The position numbers were made by a program, and so were the translations under genes. DNA of 64,000 nucleotides from Bin16 sp965206315 (GTDB lineage Bacteria; Chloroflexota; Dehalococcoidia; Lucifugimonadales; Australimonadaceae), in assembly GCA_965206315.1 (NCBI GenBank), contig OZ242210.1:1-64000 (forward strand), given 5' to 3'. This document shows, one piece after another, positions 40,180 to 48,428 of this stretch (position 1 is its first letter; each line of letters begins with the position of its first letter). The notes under the pieces are model-generated. The model was not told the DNA's origin and searched no databases. It worked only from the letters and a program-made list of their open reading frames with translations.

Positions 40180-40584
40180 GTGTTGTCGAGGAAGAATCGA
40201 ACAGGACCCTTCGCACCTCTCGTTCTGCCCCTCATCCTGGTCGCGCTCCTCGGCCTGGCCGTTGCCTGCGCCGAGCCCACTCCGACGCCCACGCCTACCC
40301 CGACTCCTACGCCCACGGCAACCCCTACCCCCACACCCACTCCCGAGCCTCCGCCCGCCGCAGGGGGAGGCGGCATCAAGGGAAGCGACCTCTTCGCCCT
40401 GCTCCCTGAGGACGAGCTCAACTGCCTCAAGGAGACCGCAGGCGAAGCGATGTTCGCGATGGCGCAGGAGATGACCATCACGATGGAACTGGCCAACGAC
40501 CCGGCCGGCGCATTCATGTTCCAATGCGTTTCCGAGGAGAGCCTCGCGAAGCTCGCCGCCGCCATCGTGGCCGCCGGAGGTTGA
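40180..40584 (+). CDS. Small lipoprotein with Thr-Pro linker
   Basis: A 134-residue lipoprotein. The signal ends GLAVAC (Cys30). Residues 31-60 are almost pure Thr-Pro repeats. A short acidic helical domain follows (GSDLFALLPEDELNCLKE ... SEESLAKLAAAIVAAGG) with two Cys that might pair. The GTG at 40180 is preceded by CGAGGAGGACC. The domain is not one I recognise. It starts just upstream of an amidohydrolase, with a five-base gap, so the two are co-transcribed. Confidence 0.75.
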   Translation: MLSRKNRTGPFAPLVLPLILVALLGLAVACAEPTPTPTPTPTPTPTATPTPTPTPEPPPAAGGGGIKGSDLFALLPEDELNCLKETAGEAMFAMAQEMTITMELANDPAGAFMFQCVSEESLAKLAAAIVAAGG

Positions 40585-40588
40585 CGAC

Positions 40589-41680
40589 ATGGACCGCACG
40601 ACGTTCCGGGCGATAGACGGCGACGGCCACATCCGCGAACGCGACGCCGAGATATGGAAGTATCTCGACGAGCCCTACTGCTCGTCCGAGGTCACGCTCA
40701 ACTATCCGTTCTTCCCCTCGCTGGACGGCTTCCAGCGCGGCGCGTTCGGCGCGACGGCGGGAGCGGCGAAGCGCAGGGAGGGCGTCATCGACGTCGGCGC
40801 CTGGCAGCGGCTCCTCGACGAGATCGGCCTCGACTACGCCGTCCTCTACCCCACCGCCGGGCTGAGCGTCGGCATGATCCAGGACCCGGACTGGGCCGTC
40901 GCCGTCTGCCGCGGCTACAACAACTGGCTCGACGCCACGTACCGGCAGGCCGATGCCCGCCTCGTGGGCGTCGCGCTGCTCCCGCTGCAGGACGTCGATG
41001 CCGCCGTGAAGGAGCTTCGCCGCAGCGTCGCCGAGCTCGGCATGGTCGGCGGCATGCTCCCGGCCAACAGCGCCAACATGGGCGTCCGCAACCCCTTCGG
41101 CGACGAGATGTTCTGGCCTCTCTACGAGGAGGCGCAGCGGCTGAACGTGCCCCTCGCCGTCCACGGAGCACCGTCGGTCGGCCTCGGCATCGACTACGCC
41201 CGGAGCGTCACCCTCGCCAACGTGCTGGAGCACCCGCTCTCCGTCATGATCCAACTCGCCAGCATGTTCCTCGAGGGCGTCTTCGACGAGTTCCCCGACC
41301 TCCGGGTCGCCTACCTGGAGGCCAACACCGTCTGGATGCCCTACATGATGGACCGCATGTCCGGCAAGAAGCGGCGCGGGCACACCGACTCCGCCGACCT
41401 CATGCACAGCGGGCGTGTGCTCGTGAGCGTGGAGGGCGCCGACCCCGGCCTCCCCTACGCCGTCGACCGCCTCGGCGAGGACGCCATCATCTACGCGACC
41501 GACTACCCCCACGAGACGAAGGAGCGGGTCGCCGAGGAGCTGGACGAGGCGCTCGCCCGCACCGACCTGCCGGAGAGCACGCTGCGCAAGATCTACCGGG
41601 ACAACGCCATCCGCCTCTACAACTGGCAGGGCCCCGAAGGGGAGACGGCCACACGGCCCGCGGCAACCGCAACCGCGTAG
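40589..41680 (+). CDS. Amidohydrolase-2 family metal-dependent hydrolase
   Basis: A 363-residue TIM-barrel protein. The landmarks are AIDGDGHIRERDAEIW, LAVHGAPSVG near residue 190 and YATDYPHETKE near 300. By eye it is most like the amidohydrolase at 4296, sharing the DGH start, YNNWL segment and GGMLP block. The ATG at 40589 follows GGAGGTTGAC. It sits in a plus-strand group with a lipoprotein and a transglutaminase. The substrate is unknown. Confidence 0.87.
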   Translation: MDRTTFRAIDGDGHIRERDAEIWKYLDEPYCSSEVTLNYPFFPSLDGFQRGAFGATAGAAKRREGVIDVGAWQRLLDEIGLDYAVLYPTAGLSVGMIQDPDWAVAVCRGYNNWLDATYRQADARLVGVALLPLQDVDAAVKELRRSVAELGMVGGMLPANSANMGVRNPFGDEMFWPLYEEAQRLNVPLAVHGAPSVGLGIDYARSVTLANVLEHPLSVMIQLASMFLEGVFDEFPDLRVAYLEANTVWMPYMMDRMSGKKRRGHTDSADLMHSGRVLVSVEGADPGLPYAVDRLGEDAIIYATDYPHETKERVAEELDEALARTDLPESTLRKIYRDNAIRLYNWQGPEGETATRPAATATA

Positions 41681-41696
41681 GTCCTACCGGAGCCCT

Positions 41697-42563
41697 ATGG
41701 AAGCCGGCGCACCCTCCAGCACCGCACCGGACGCCGAAGCCACCGTCCGTTACACCTATCGGGCGCACTACGCCTACGGCCACGAGGTGACCCGCAACGA
41801 GAACGTCTTCCGCATCATCCCCCGCGTGGACGGCGCGCAGCACAACGCCTCCTGGGAGGTCCGCATCACGCCGGACGGAGCACGGGACGAGCACCATGAC
41901 GCATTCGGCAACCTCGTCCTCCGCTCGCTCGTCACACAGCCGCACCGCGAGATGGACGTGGAGGCGTCCGGCTCCGTGGCCCTCCGCGTCGACCGGCAGC
42001 CGGTGGCCGACCTCCGGATGGAGGTGTACCGGGAACGGCTGCTCCCCGGTGATGTCTACCTCGCGAAGACGGCGCTCGTGGACCCCGCCGCGCTCGCCGG
42101 CCATGCCAGGACTGCGGCGGGCGGCGCGGTGTCGCTGCTGCAGGTCGTCGAGGCCGTCACCGCCTGGCTGCCGCGCCACATCGTCTACGAGCGCGGCTAC
42201 ACCTCCGTCTTCACCACAGCGGAGGAGGCCATCGAGCGGGGGCACGGCGTCTGCCAGGACTACGCTCACGTTGCCATCGGGCTGCTGCGTGCCCTCGGCA
42301 TCCCCGCGCGCTACGTCTCCGGCCTGCTCGCCACCCAGGTGGGCGAGACCCACGCGTGGATCGAGTTCTTCCACCCGGACCACGGCTGGGTCGCCACCGA
42401 TCCGACGAGAGCGCGGGTGCTCGCGGACCCCGGGGAGCTGCTCACGTTCGCCGTCGGACGCGACTACAACGACGCCCGCCCCAGCATCGGCTCGTTCGAG
42501 CCGCCCGGCCAGGGCGGGCTGGTGTCGATAGAGGCCAGCGTGCAACTGCCGGCTGAGACATAA
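41697..42563 (+). CDS. Transglutaminase-like cysteine protease-fold protein
   Basis: A 288-residue protein. An N-terminal bacterial transglutaminase-like beta domain (YTYRAHYAYGHEV ... FRIIPR) is followed by the catalytic core. The Cys is in HGVCQDYAH near residue 185, the His in GETHAWIEF near 220 and the Asp in ATDPTR near 238. Such proteins are mostly peptidases or amidases. It has no signal peptide, so it acts in the cytoplasm. The start ATG has GGAG seven bases upstream. It follows the amidohydrolase by 16 bases. Confidence 0.88.
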   Translation: MEAGAPSSTAPDAEATVRYTYRAHYAYGHEVTRNENVFRIIPRVDGAQHNASWEVRITPDGARDEHHDAFGNLVLRSLVTQPHREMDVEASGSVALRVDRQPVADLRMEVYRERLLPGDVYLAKTALVDPAALAGHARTAAGGAVSLLQVVEAVTAWLPRHIVYERGYTSVFTTAEEAIERGHGVCQDYAHVAIGLLRALGIPARYVSGLLATQVGETHAWIEFFHPDHGWVATDPTRARVLADPGELLTFAVGRDYNDARPSIGSFEPPGQGGLVSIEASVQLPAET

Positions 42564-42565
42564 GC

Positions 42566-42656
42566 ATCGTCATTCCCGCGCATCACCCGTCATTCCCGCG
42601 CAGGCGGGAATCTCGCAGCCCACCGGGCGAGGTTCCTGCCTCCGCAGGAACGACGG
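42566..42656. repeat. Dispersed CGTCATTCCCGCG repeats, three copies
   Basis: The 106-bp gap contains a truncated CGTCATTCCCGCG (42568), a complete inverted CGTCATTCCCGCGCAGG / GCGGGAATC copy (42588-42613) and an oppositely oriented GGTTCCTGCCTCCGCAGG variant (42630-42655). They can form hairpins and may also stop transcription from both convergent genes. Confidence 0.7.
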
Positions 42657-42669
42657 CCTCTCTCGCAGG

Positions 42670-43296
42670 CTACGCTTCAACCGACTGCTTGCCCTCGATG
42701 CGCCGCACGAAGCCAACCAGCGCGTAGATGAGCGGGGTGTCCAGCGCGGCGATGCCCAGCTTGATGACGTACTGCACGTAGATGAGCTCCCACAGCACGC
42801 CGCCCGGCACCGTCCCCGCGAACGCGATGGAGACGAAGACCGCCGAGTCCAGCGCCTGCGAGACCATCGTGGAGCCGTTGTTCCGCAGCCAGAGGTGCTT
42901 GTCCTTCGTCACCTTCTTGATGATGTGGAAGAGGATGACGTCGTTGTTCTGGGAGATGAGGTAGGCGACCATCGACGCCAGCACGATGCGCGGCACCGAG
43001 CCGAGGATGTCGTCGTACGCCCCCTGCCCCTCCCAGAACGAGGCGGCGGGGATGATGCCGCCGACGTAGGTGAGCAGCACGACCAGCAGGCTCAACGCGA
43101 ACCCCGTCCAGACGACGATGGCTACGGTGCGCCTGCCGTACACCTCCGAGATGGTGTCGGTGACAAGGAAGGTCAGCGGGTAAGCGATGAAGCTGACGGA
43201 TACCTCCCAACGACCGAGCGAAACGATCTTGACCGCGATGATGTTGGCCACCACCAGGAACGTCGTAAAGGCCATCGCGAGCACTGCCAGCGGCAT
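42670..43296 (-). CDS. yhhQ: Queuosine precursor transporter (YhhQ/VUT family)
   Basis: A 208-residue membrane protein with about six hydrophobic segments. The N-terminal half has VANIIAVKIVSLGRWEVSVSF-like and FLVTDTISEVYGRR, typical of the vitamin-uptake-like YhhQ family. The second half carries KHLWLRNNGSTMVSQALDS. These proteins import queuine or preQ precursors for tRNA modification. The ATG at 43296 is preceded by GGGAGGACAAG, and a TATACTC element lies about 41 bases upstream. Confidence 0.88.
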   Translation of the reverse strand: MPLAVLAMAFTTFLVVANIIAVKIVSLGRWEVSVSFIAYPLTFLVTDTISEVYGRRTVAIVVWTGFALSLLVVLLTYVGGIIPAASFWEGQGAYDDILGSVPRIVLASMVAYLISQNNDVILFHIIKKVTKDKHLWLRNNGSTMVSQALDSAVFVSIAFAGTVPGGVLWELIYVQYVIKLGIAALDTPLIYALVGFVRRIEGKQSVEA

Positions 43297-43336
43297 CTTG
43301 TCCTCCCATCGGGACGTGGTTCGTCCAGACAGGGGG

Positions 43337-43342
43337 AGTATA
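43337..43342 (-). promoter_or_regulatory. Likely -10 element (TATACTCC) for the queuosine transporter gene
   Basis: Minus-strand AATATACTCCCCC lies about 41 bases before ATG 43296. It is another copy of the TAYACTC element. No -35 consensus is seen. Confidence 0.45.
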
Positions 43343-43385
43343 TTCGTCTATCGCGCGACGGATACCTCTGGGGGTTCAGCCGATT

Positions 43386-44162
43386 TCACACGCTCGGGCT
43401 CGGCCCCGGAAAGAGCCATTGCGACAGGGCAGGTTCGGCCTCCGAACAGGGCCGCATCAGCAGGTCGCGCCTGACGTGGCTGCGTCCGCCTGCGGGTTCG
43501 CCGTCGCCTCCCGCGACGGCCAGGCACACGTCGCCATCAGCCGACCGGAGAGTTCCGTCGTCGCCATACGCGAACCGCTGCAACGGTGACCCCGAGCACG
43601 GCCGCACGTAGAGGCTCGTCCCGTCCGCCTCCATGCAGCGGTCGTGCTCGACCAGGTAGAGCTGCCCTTCGGACGGCCGGTTGAATGCGAACATCTCGTC
43701 GTCCGCACCCGGCTTGCAGGTGTGCGCCTGCAGCGGGCGGTCAAGGCCCAGGCTCGCCCCGAAGCCCGCAACGTCGACGCAGTAGAACTCCGGCTCGTCC
43801 AGCGGGTCAGCCAGCATCACGAGGGTCTCGGACGGCGCGACGTCATCCACAGGCGCCGCAGCAGTCGGGGTTGGTTCCGGCGTGGACGTAGGCACAGACG
43901 TAGGAGTAGCCGTAGGTTGCGGGGTTGCCGTCGGCACGGGCAAGGATGTGGCGGTGGGCTCCGGCGTCGGTGCAGATGCAACAGCAGGCGTCGCAGTCGG
44001 TTCCGTGGTCGGCGCAGGTGCAGTCGTGGGAGTGGGGGTGGGCTGCAACGTTGGGGTCGGCACAGCCGCGGGAGTGGGCTCGGCGGAACATGCCGCCAGC
44101 GCTGCGACAGCTGCCAGGCAGGCCACCACAGCCACCGGCGCAGTCCACCGCATACGGCTCAC
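43386..44162 (-). CDS. Lipoprotein with Thr-Pro linker and ricin-like domain
   Basis: A 258-residue lipoprotein. The signal ends ALAAC (Cys25). Residues 26-110 are a Thr/Pro/Ala repeat linker. The C-terminal 140 residues look like a ricin B-type beta-trefoil: FYCVDVAGFG, then RCMEADGTSLYVRPC and DVCLAVAGGDG with LMRPC, where repeated Cys and QxF/W-like turns mark the lobes. It probably binds sugar or wall polymers at the cell surface. The GTG at 44162 overlaps the upstream acetyltransferase stop (GTGA). Confidence 0.7.
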   Translation of the reverse strand: MSRMRWTAPVAVVACLAAVAALAACSAEPTPAAVPTPTLQPTPTPTTAPAPTTEPTATPAVASAPTPEPTATSLPVPTATPQPTATPTSVPTSTPEPTPTAAAPVDDVAPSETLVMLADPLDEPEFYCVDVAGFGASLGLDRPLQAHTCKPGADDEMFAFNRPSEGQLYLVEHDRCMEADGTSLYVRPCSGSPLQRFAYGDDGTLRSADGDVCLAVAGGDGEPAGGRSHVRRDLLMRPCSEAEPALSQWLFPGPSPSV

Positions 44163-44707
44163 GCCTGCTCCTCGTCGGGGGCGAACGCGTCGAACTCGGG
44201 TGCGAAGCGGACGGCGCCCGTGATCTGTTCGAGCGCGCCCTGCCGGAGCTCGATCACCTGGAACGCAGGCCCGCCCCCATAGGGGTCCGTCAGCCCGTAG
44301 TCGCCCGCCGGAACGAACCCGAACCGCCGGTAGTAGCCGGGATCGCCCAGCAGGACCACGCCGTCGCAACCCTGCAGTTGGCACTGGGCCAGTCCTTCCC
44401 GCACGAGGCGCGACCCGATACCCCTGCCCTGGTGGTCCGGCAGCACGCCTATCGGCCCAAGGGCCACCCACCGCGAGTCCGGGGCGGAGTGCTCCACGGT
44501 CACCGGAGAGAACAGCACGTGTCCGACGACCTGGCCTGCGGCGACAGCAACCAGCGACAGCACGACGCTGTTCGAGGCGCGAAGCATCTCCACGACGGTC
44601 GCTTCGTCGTCCTCCCCGAACGCCAACTCTTCCACGGTGCGGATGGCCGGAGCGTCGCTTTCAGTCTCTTCACGTATCTCGATCGTCTCCATCATAGGGT
44701 CGCTCAT
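44159..44707 (-). CDS. GNAT family N-acetyltransferase (YhbS-like)
   Basis: A 182-residue acetyltransferase. The acetyl-CoA motif is LGPIGVLPDHQGRGIGSRLV near residue 80. It starts IEIREETESDAPAIRTVEELAF and contains LLGDPGYYRRFGF, typical of YhbS-like proteins. The target is unknown. The start is ATG 44707, though later ATGs at about 44695 are possible because no clear ribosome site exists. Its last bases overlap the ricin-like lipoprotein start. Confidence 0.85.
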   Translation of the reverse strand: MSDPMMETIEIREETESDAPAIRTVEELAFGEDDEATVVEMLRASNSVVLSLVAVAAGQVVGHVLFSPVTVEHSAPDSRWVALGPIGVLPDHQGRGIGSRLVREGLAQCQLQGCDGVVLLGDPGYYRRFGFVPAGDYGLTDPYGGGPAFQVIELRQGALEQITGAVRFAPEFDAFAPDEEQA

Positions 44708-44904
44708 CCGAACATCATACCCGGCGCTGTACTGCCGGACGGCGCATTGCGCTATTGCGTCCTGTGATAGCATGACTGGTACGTATCCGTTCACCGACAG
44801 GGGAGATTGTTCCGAAAACAGGCAGTATCGAGGAGACTGGCTGCGCCCGCTGGTCGAGCGTGAGAGTGTCCGTGCAGAGGATAGACACTGCGAGGAGGTC
44901 TCCG

Positions 44905-46176
44905 ATGCGGCTTCTCAGACTCACGACCGTTCTGTCAGTCATACTGGCCACGTTGCTCATGGCCGGAGCGTGTGGTTCCGAAGAACCCACAGCCACACCG
45001 AGACCCGAGCCCACGCCGACACCGCCTCCCGCAGCTCCGCAGCCGGAGCCGACGCCCACCACCGAAGCGATGATGCCGGCGGAAGACCCCACGCCGACGC
45101 CCACGCTCGCTCCGGGTCAGCCGACACCCACTCCCGCTCCTCCCCCGGCGACTCCTACGGCCACACCCGTCCCGCCTCCGTCGTTCAACCCTGATACCTA
45201 CCTCGCAGGCAAGGTCGTCCGCGTCATCGTCGGCTGGGACCCCGCCACGTCGTCCGACCTGCAGGCGCGGTACATCGCCGGCGAACTGCCGCGGTTCATC
45301 CCCGGCAACCCGCGCATGATCGTGACCAACAAGCCGGGCGCAAGCTCTATCATCGCCAACAACTTCATGGCGAAGGCAGAGCCAGACGGACTCACCATGT
45401 TCTGGGGCGTCGGCGGCCAGCCGACCAGCCAGCTCACTCGAGCAGACGAGACCGAATACGAGTTCGACAAGTTCGTGCGTATAGGCACGTTCGAGAACCG
45501 GCCCGCCGCCTGGTACATATCGGGAGACGCCCCGTACAGCCGCATCCAGGATGCCATGGGCGGCACGGAGGAGTTCACCTACGGTACGACCACCTTCAGC
45601 GCCACCGTCGAACTGATGAGGCAGGCGCTCAACCTGCCGGTGCGCCAGGTGCTCGGCATCCAGGGAGGCACCACCGGCTTCCTGCTCGCGTTCGACCGCG
45701 GCGACGTCGACAGCATGATCAGCGGCAGCGGCTGGTACCGCATCGCCAGCGACCGCCCGGGCTGGTTCACTGACGGCTACATCGAGCCGTTCGCCATCAT
45801 CGCCGACCCGACCACGCGACTCCAGTTCAACGGCGAGATCGAGCCACCGGATGACCTCGTCAACGTTCGGTCACTGATGAGCGAGGAGCACGTCCGCGAC
45901 TTCGAGATTCTCACCGCCACCGACGGCGCGCTCTACCGCACCGGCTTCCTGCCGCCCGGAACGCCGCACGAGGTGCGCAACCTCTTCTCGGATGCGCTGG
46001 TACGAGCGTTCCAGGACGCGGCGTTCATCGACGGGCTGACCAGGCTCATGGGCCGGGCTCCCGACGAACTGATACCCGGTCCGGAGCTGGATGCGATCGC
46101 GCAGTCGTTCAGCGTTACCGACCTCGACGGCGCCTACCAGAGGTGGGACCCGAACTACGAGTCGCCGCTCAACTAG
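44905..46176 (+). CDS. tctC: Tripartite tricarboxylate transporter substrate-binding lipoprotein (second system)
   Basis: A 423-residue binding protein. The signal ends LMAGAC (Cys23). A Thr/Pro-rich linker follows to about residue 95. The TctC fold then starts with AGKVVRVIVGWDPATSSDLQAR. The carboxylate-loop GASPGGGYD of the first system is replaced by GWDPATSSD, so the ligand may differ. ATG 44905 has GCGAGGAGG upstream. It converges on a fused TctA-TctB gene, separated by a strong terminator hairpin. This is an unusual layout, since these genes normally form one operon. Confidence 0.88.
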   Translation: MRLLRLTTVLSVILATLLMAGACGSEEPTATPRPEPTPTPPPAAPQPEPTPTTEAMMPAEDPTPTPTLAPGQPTPTPAPPPATPTATPVPPPSFNPDTYLAGKVVRVIVGWDPATSSDLQARYIAGELPRFIPGNPRMIVTNKPGASSIIANNFMAKAEPDGLTMFWGVGGQPTSQLTRADETEYEFDKFVRIGTFENRPAAWYISGDAPYSRIQDAMGGTEEFTYGTTTFSATVELMRQALNLPVRQVLGIQGGTTGFLLAFDRGDVDSMISGSGWYRIASDRPGWFTDGYIEPFAIIADPTTRLQFNGEIEPPDDLVNVRSLMSEEHVRDFEILTATDGALYRTGFLPPGTPHEVRNLFSDALVRAFQDAAFIDGLTRLMGRAPDELIPGPELDAIAQSFSVTDLDGAYQRWDPNYESPLN

Positions 46177-46204
46177 CGCGAGCAGTGTCGAAGCGTCTGA
46201 GACC

Positions 46205-46233
46205 GCGGGGGCGGGACCGGATCCCGCCCCCGC
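46205..46233. terminator. Strong bidirectional hairpin between tctC and fused tctAB
   Basis: GCGGGGGCGGGA pairs perfectly with TCCCGCCCCCGC around a five-base loop. It lies between the convergent stop codons at 46176 and 46245 and is the most stable hairpin I noticed in the window. Confidence 0.7.
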
Positions 46234-46244
46234 TCACGTTCGAT

Positions 46245-48374
46245 CTACGCCAGGCCCAGCCACCTCAGTACGAAGCGGTCAGGCCAGATGACGTGCAGGA
46301 AGCTGTCCAGCACGACGAACGCGACGAACGCCGCGAAGGCGGCAGGGATCAGCGACCATAGCCGCCTCTTCCCCCGCCAGGGAAGGTTCAGGTTGATGAA
46401 CACCAGAGGATAGAGCACCGCCGCGTACTTGAACCCGATCGTCCCCGCAAGGAGCATGAACACACCTATCCAGGCGATGATCCGCAGCAGAGCCCACGCC
46501 GCCTGCAGGTCGTTCCCTGTTCGCATGCCGATGTCGAACACCGGCGCGCTGGCGCCGCGAGCGCTCAGCAGAGTGGTTACCACGATCCCCAGCAGCACGA
46601 ACAGGAACGCGGAGCCGGCCCATATCGGCAGGAGTTTCGCCTCACGCTGGTTGTAACCGATCGCCTCCGGCAGCACGACCAGCGCCGTCCAGCCGCCGAG
46701 GACGAGCAGCATCGCGAACTCCCACCGCCAATAGCGAGCGAGCGTGCTCCAGACCGTCGAGGGTTGAGCAACCGCCACGCTTCTGTCCGGAACAGCCGGC
46801 GCAGTTGCAACCTCTCGGACATCCGCAGGCTCAGCATCAGGACCCTGCAGGCCTGCTTCGGCTGCAGCCTCCGAGAACTCGCGGGAAGCACGGCCCATCA
46901 CCCACCACAGGTAGGAGGCGAACAGGACCGCGAGGACCAGGATGGTGATGGCATAGGGGCGCGAGAAGATGTAGGAGAACCCGCCCAGGGAGAGCGACGT
47001 GAAGACGTTATGCTCGATGACCGGGCCGAGGATGAATCCGAGCAGGAACGGCGCCCTCGGCCAGCCGTGCCACTTCATGCTCAGCCCCAAGGCGCCGACC
47101 GCGAGCACCACCATGATGTCGCCCAGGTGGAGCGTGGCCTGGAATGCGCCGAGGAACATGATGGGGAGCATCATCCCCGCAACGAAGGTGTACGGCACCT
47201 GCGTAAGCCGGGCGACCTGGGAGCCTATCGCGATGGCAACCACCATGCTGAGCACGTTGCCGATCCCGATGGCGAGCACGAGGCCCATCGTGATGTCGAG
47301 GTTCGTCGTCAGCATCGGTACGCCGGGAGCGACGCCGTAGGAGATGAGCGCGACGAGCATCATCGCCCAGCCCACGCCGCCCGGTATCCCGAACGCCAGC
47401 GTCGGGATCGCCTGCCCTGCTTCCTTCGCGGCCTGCGCCGATTCCGTGAACAGGACGCCGTCCAGGCTGCCCTTACCGAACTGCGACTTGTCCTTGGCGA
47501 ACAGGATGCCGAAAGCGTACGACAGCCACTCCACGACCGCGGAGCCGATGCCCGGGACCGCCCCGAGGAACACGCCGAACAGGCTCTGGCGCGGGATGGT
47601 CCGCCAGCGCTTCAGTCCCTCCTTCATCCCTATCCAGATCTCGCGGTTGGAGACCTCGCCCGTCGAAGCGATGGGCCGCCTGCTTGCGGCAAGGTCGATG
47701 ATCTCCGGCAGCGCGAAGATGCCCAGCACGGTGGGGATGAGCGGCAGCCCGTCGATGAGATACGCAGAGTTGAAGTTGAACCGGTCTATGGCAGTAAGCG
47801 CAGCCGTTCCGATGGTGGACATGAGCACGCCCAGAATCGCGGCGGCGAGCCCGCGCAGCAGGGAACCCCGCACGACCATGACCACCATCGCCACGCCGAG
47901 CAGCGCCATCGCCGCTATCTCGGCGTATGAGAACCGCACGATCAGGGGTTTGATGAACGGCAACGCGATGATGAGCGCGATGGCTCCAATCACCCCGCCT
48001 ATCGCGGAAACGACGTAGGTCGCGCCGATCACCCGTGCGCCGAACCCGCGCCGCGCCAGCTGGTGCCCCTCCAGGAAGTCCACCGTGGACGACGGGCCTG
48101 GGTAGCCCAGCAGCACCGCCGGAATGATGTCCACCGACTGCCCCAGCGCGATCATCGCTCCAACGAAGATGAGGCCGATCGTGGGGTCCACACTGAGGAT
48201 GAGGAACGGCAGCAGCAGGGCTATCGTCGTCGTGCCGCCGACTCCGGGTATCAGGCCGATCGGGCCTGCGATGAGCATGGCGAGGAGTAGCGCGCCCCAG
48301 AACCCGGGGCTGATCAGCAGGTCACCGACGATCGGGACGGAGTCAGCGAGGACGTCCAAGGTGTACCCTCCCAC
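46245..48374 (-). CDS. Fused TctA-TctB tripartite tricarboxylate transporter permease
   Basis: A 709-residue membrane protein. Residues 1-505 are TctA: GLIPGVGGTTTIALLLPF, LLGYPGPSSTVDFLEGHQLA and GAVPGIGSAVVEWLSYAFG are its signatures. Residues 510-560 are an Ala/Glu-rich linker. Residues 565-709 carry four helices resembling TctB. Normal TctA is about 500 residues and TctB about 150-210, so this is a natural fusion. The GTG at 48374 is used here; TTG 48359 with GGGAGGG six bases upstream is a serious alternative. Its partner is likely the TctC encoded opposite. Confidence 0.85.
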   Translation of the reverse strand: MGGYTLDVLADSVPIVGDLLISPGFWGALLLAMLIAGPIGLIPGVGGTTTIALLLPFLILSVDPTIGLIFVGAMIALGQSVDIIPAVLLGYPGPSSTVDFLEGHQLARRGFGARVIGATYVVSAIGGVIGAIALIIALPFIKPLIVRFSYAEIAAMALLGVAMVVMVVRGSLLRGLAAAILGVLMSTIGTAALTAIDRFNFNSAYLIDGLPLIPTVLGIFALPEIIDLAASRRPIASTGEVSNREIWIGMKEGLKRWRTIPRQSLFGVFLGAVPGIGSAVVEWLSYAFGILFAKDKSQFGKGSLDGVLFTESAQAAKEAGQAIPTLAFGIPGGVGWAMMLVALISYGVAPGVPMLTTNLDITMGLVLAIGIGNVLSMVVAIAIGSQVARLTQVPYTFVAGMMLPIMFLGAFQATLHLGDIMVVLAVGALGLSMKWHGWPRAPFLLGFILGPVIEHNVFTSLSLGGFSYIFSRPYAITILVLAVLFASYLWWVMGRASREFSEAAAEAGLQGPDAEPADVREVATAPAVPDRSVAVAQPSTVWSTLARYWRWEFAMLLVLGGWTALVVLPEAIGYNQREAKLLPIWAGSAFLFVLLGIVVTTLLSARGASAPVFDIGMRTGNDLQAAWALLRIIAWIGVFMLLAGTIGFKYAAVLYPLVFINLNLPWRGKRRLWSLIPAAFAAFVAFVVLDSFLHVIWPDRFVLRWLGLA

Positions 48375-48387
48375 GCCTCAACATGAA

Positions 48388-48415
48388 GAGGCCGCGCCAT
48401 TCCGGCGCGGGCCTC
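48388..48415 (-). terminator. Hairpin after the second alpha/beta dioxygenase genes
   Basis: On the plus strand, GAGGCCGCGCC pairs with GGCGCGGGCCTC across ATTCC with one bulge. It lies just past the beta subunit stop (48429) and before the fused tctAB start. Confidence 0.55.
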
Positions 48416-48428
48416 GTCCACTTGCTGA

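Noticed and set aside
40240..40360. Thr-Pro coding repeats (also at 5630, 44000 and 45000) as non-coding tandem repeats
   Set aside because: They lie in frame within lipoproteins directly after the lipobox and are best read as protein linkers.
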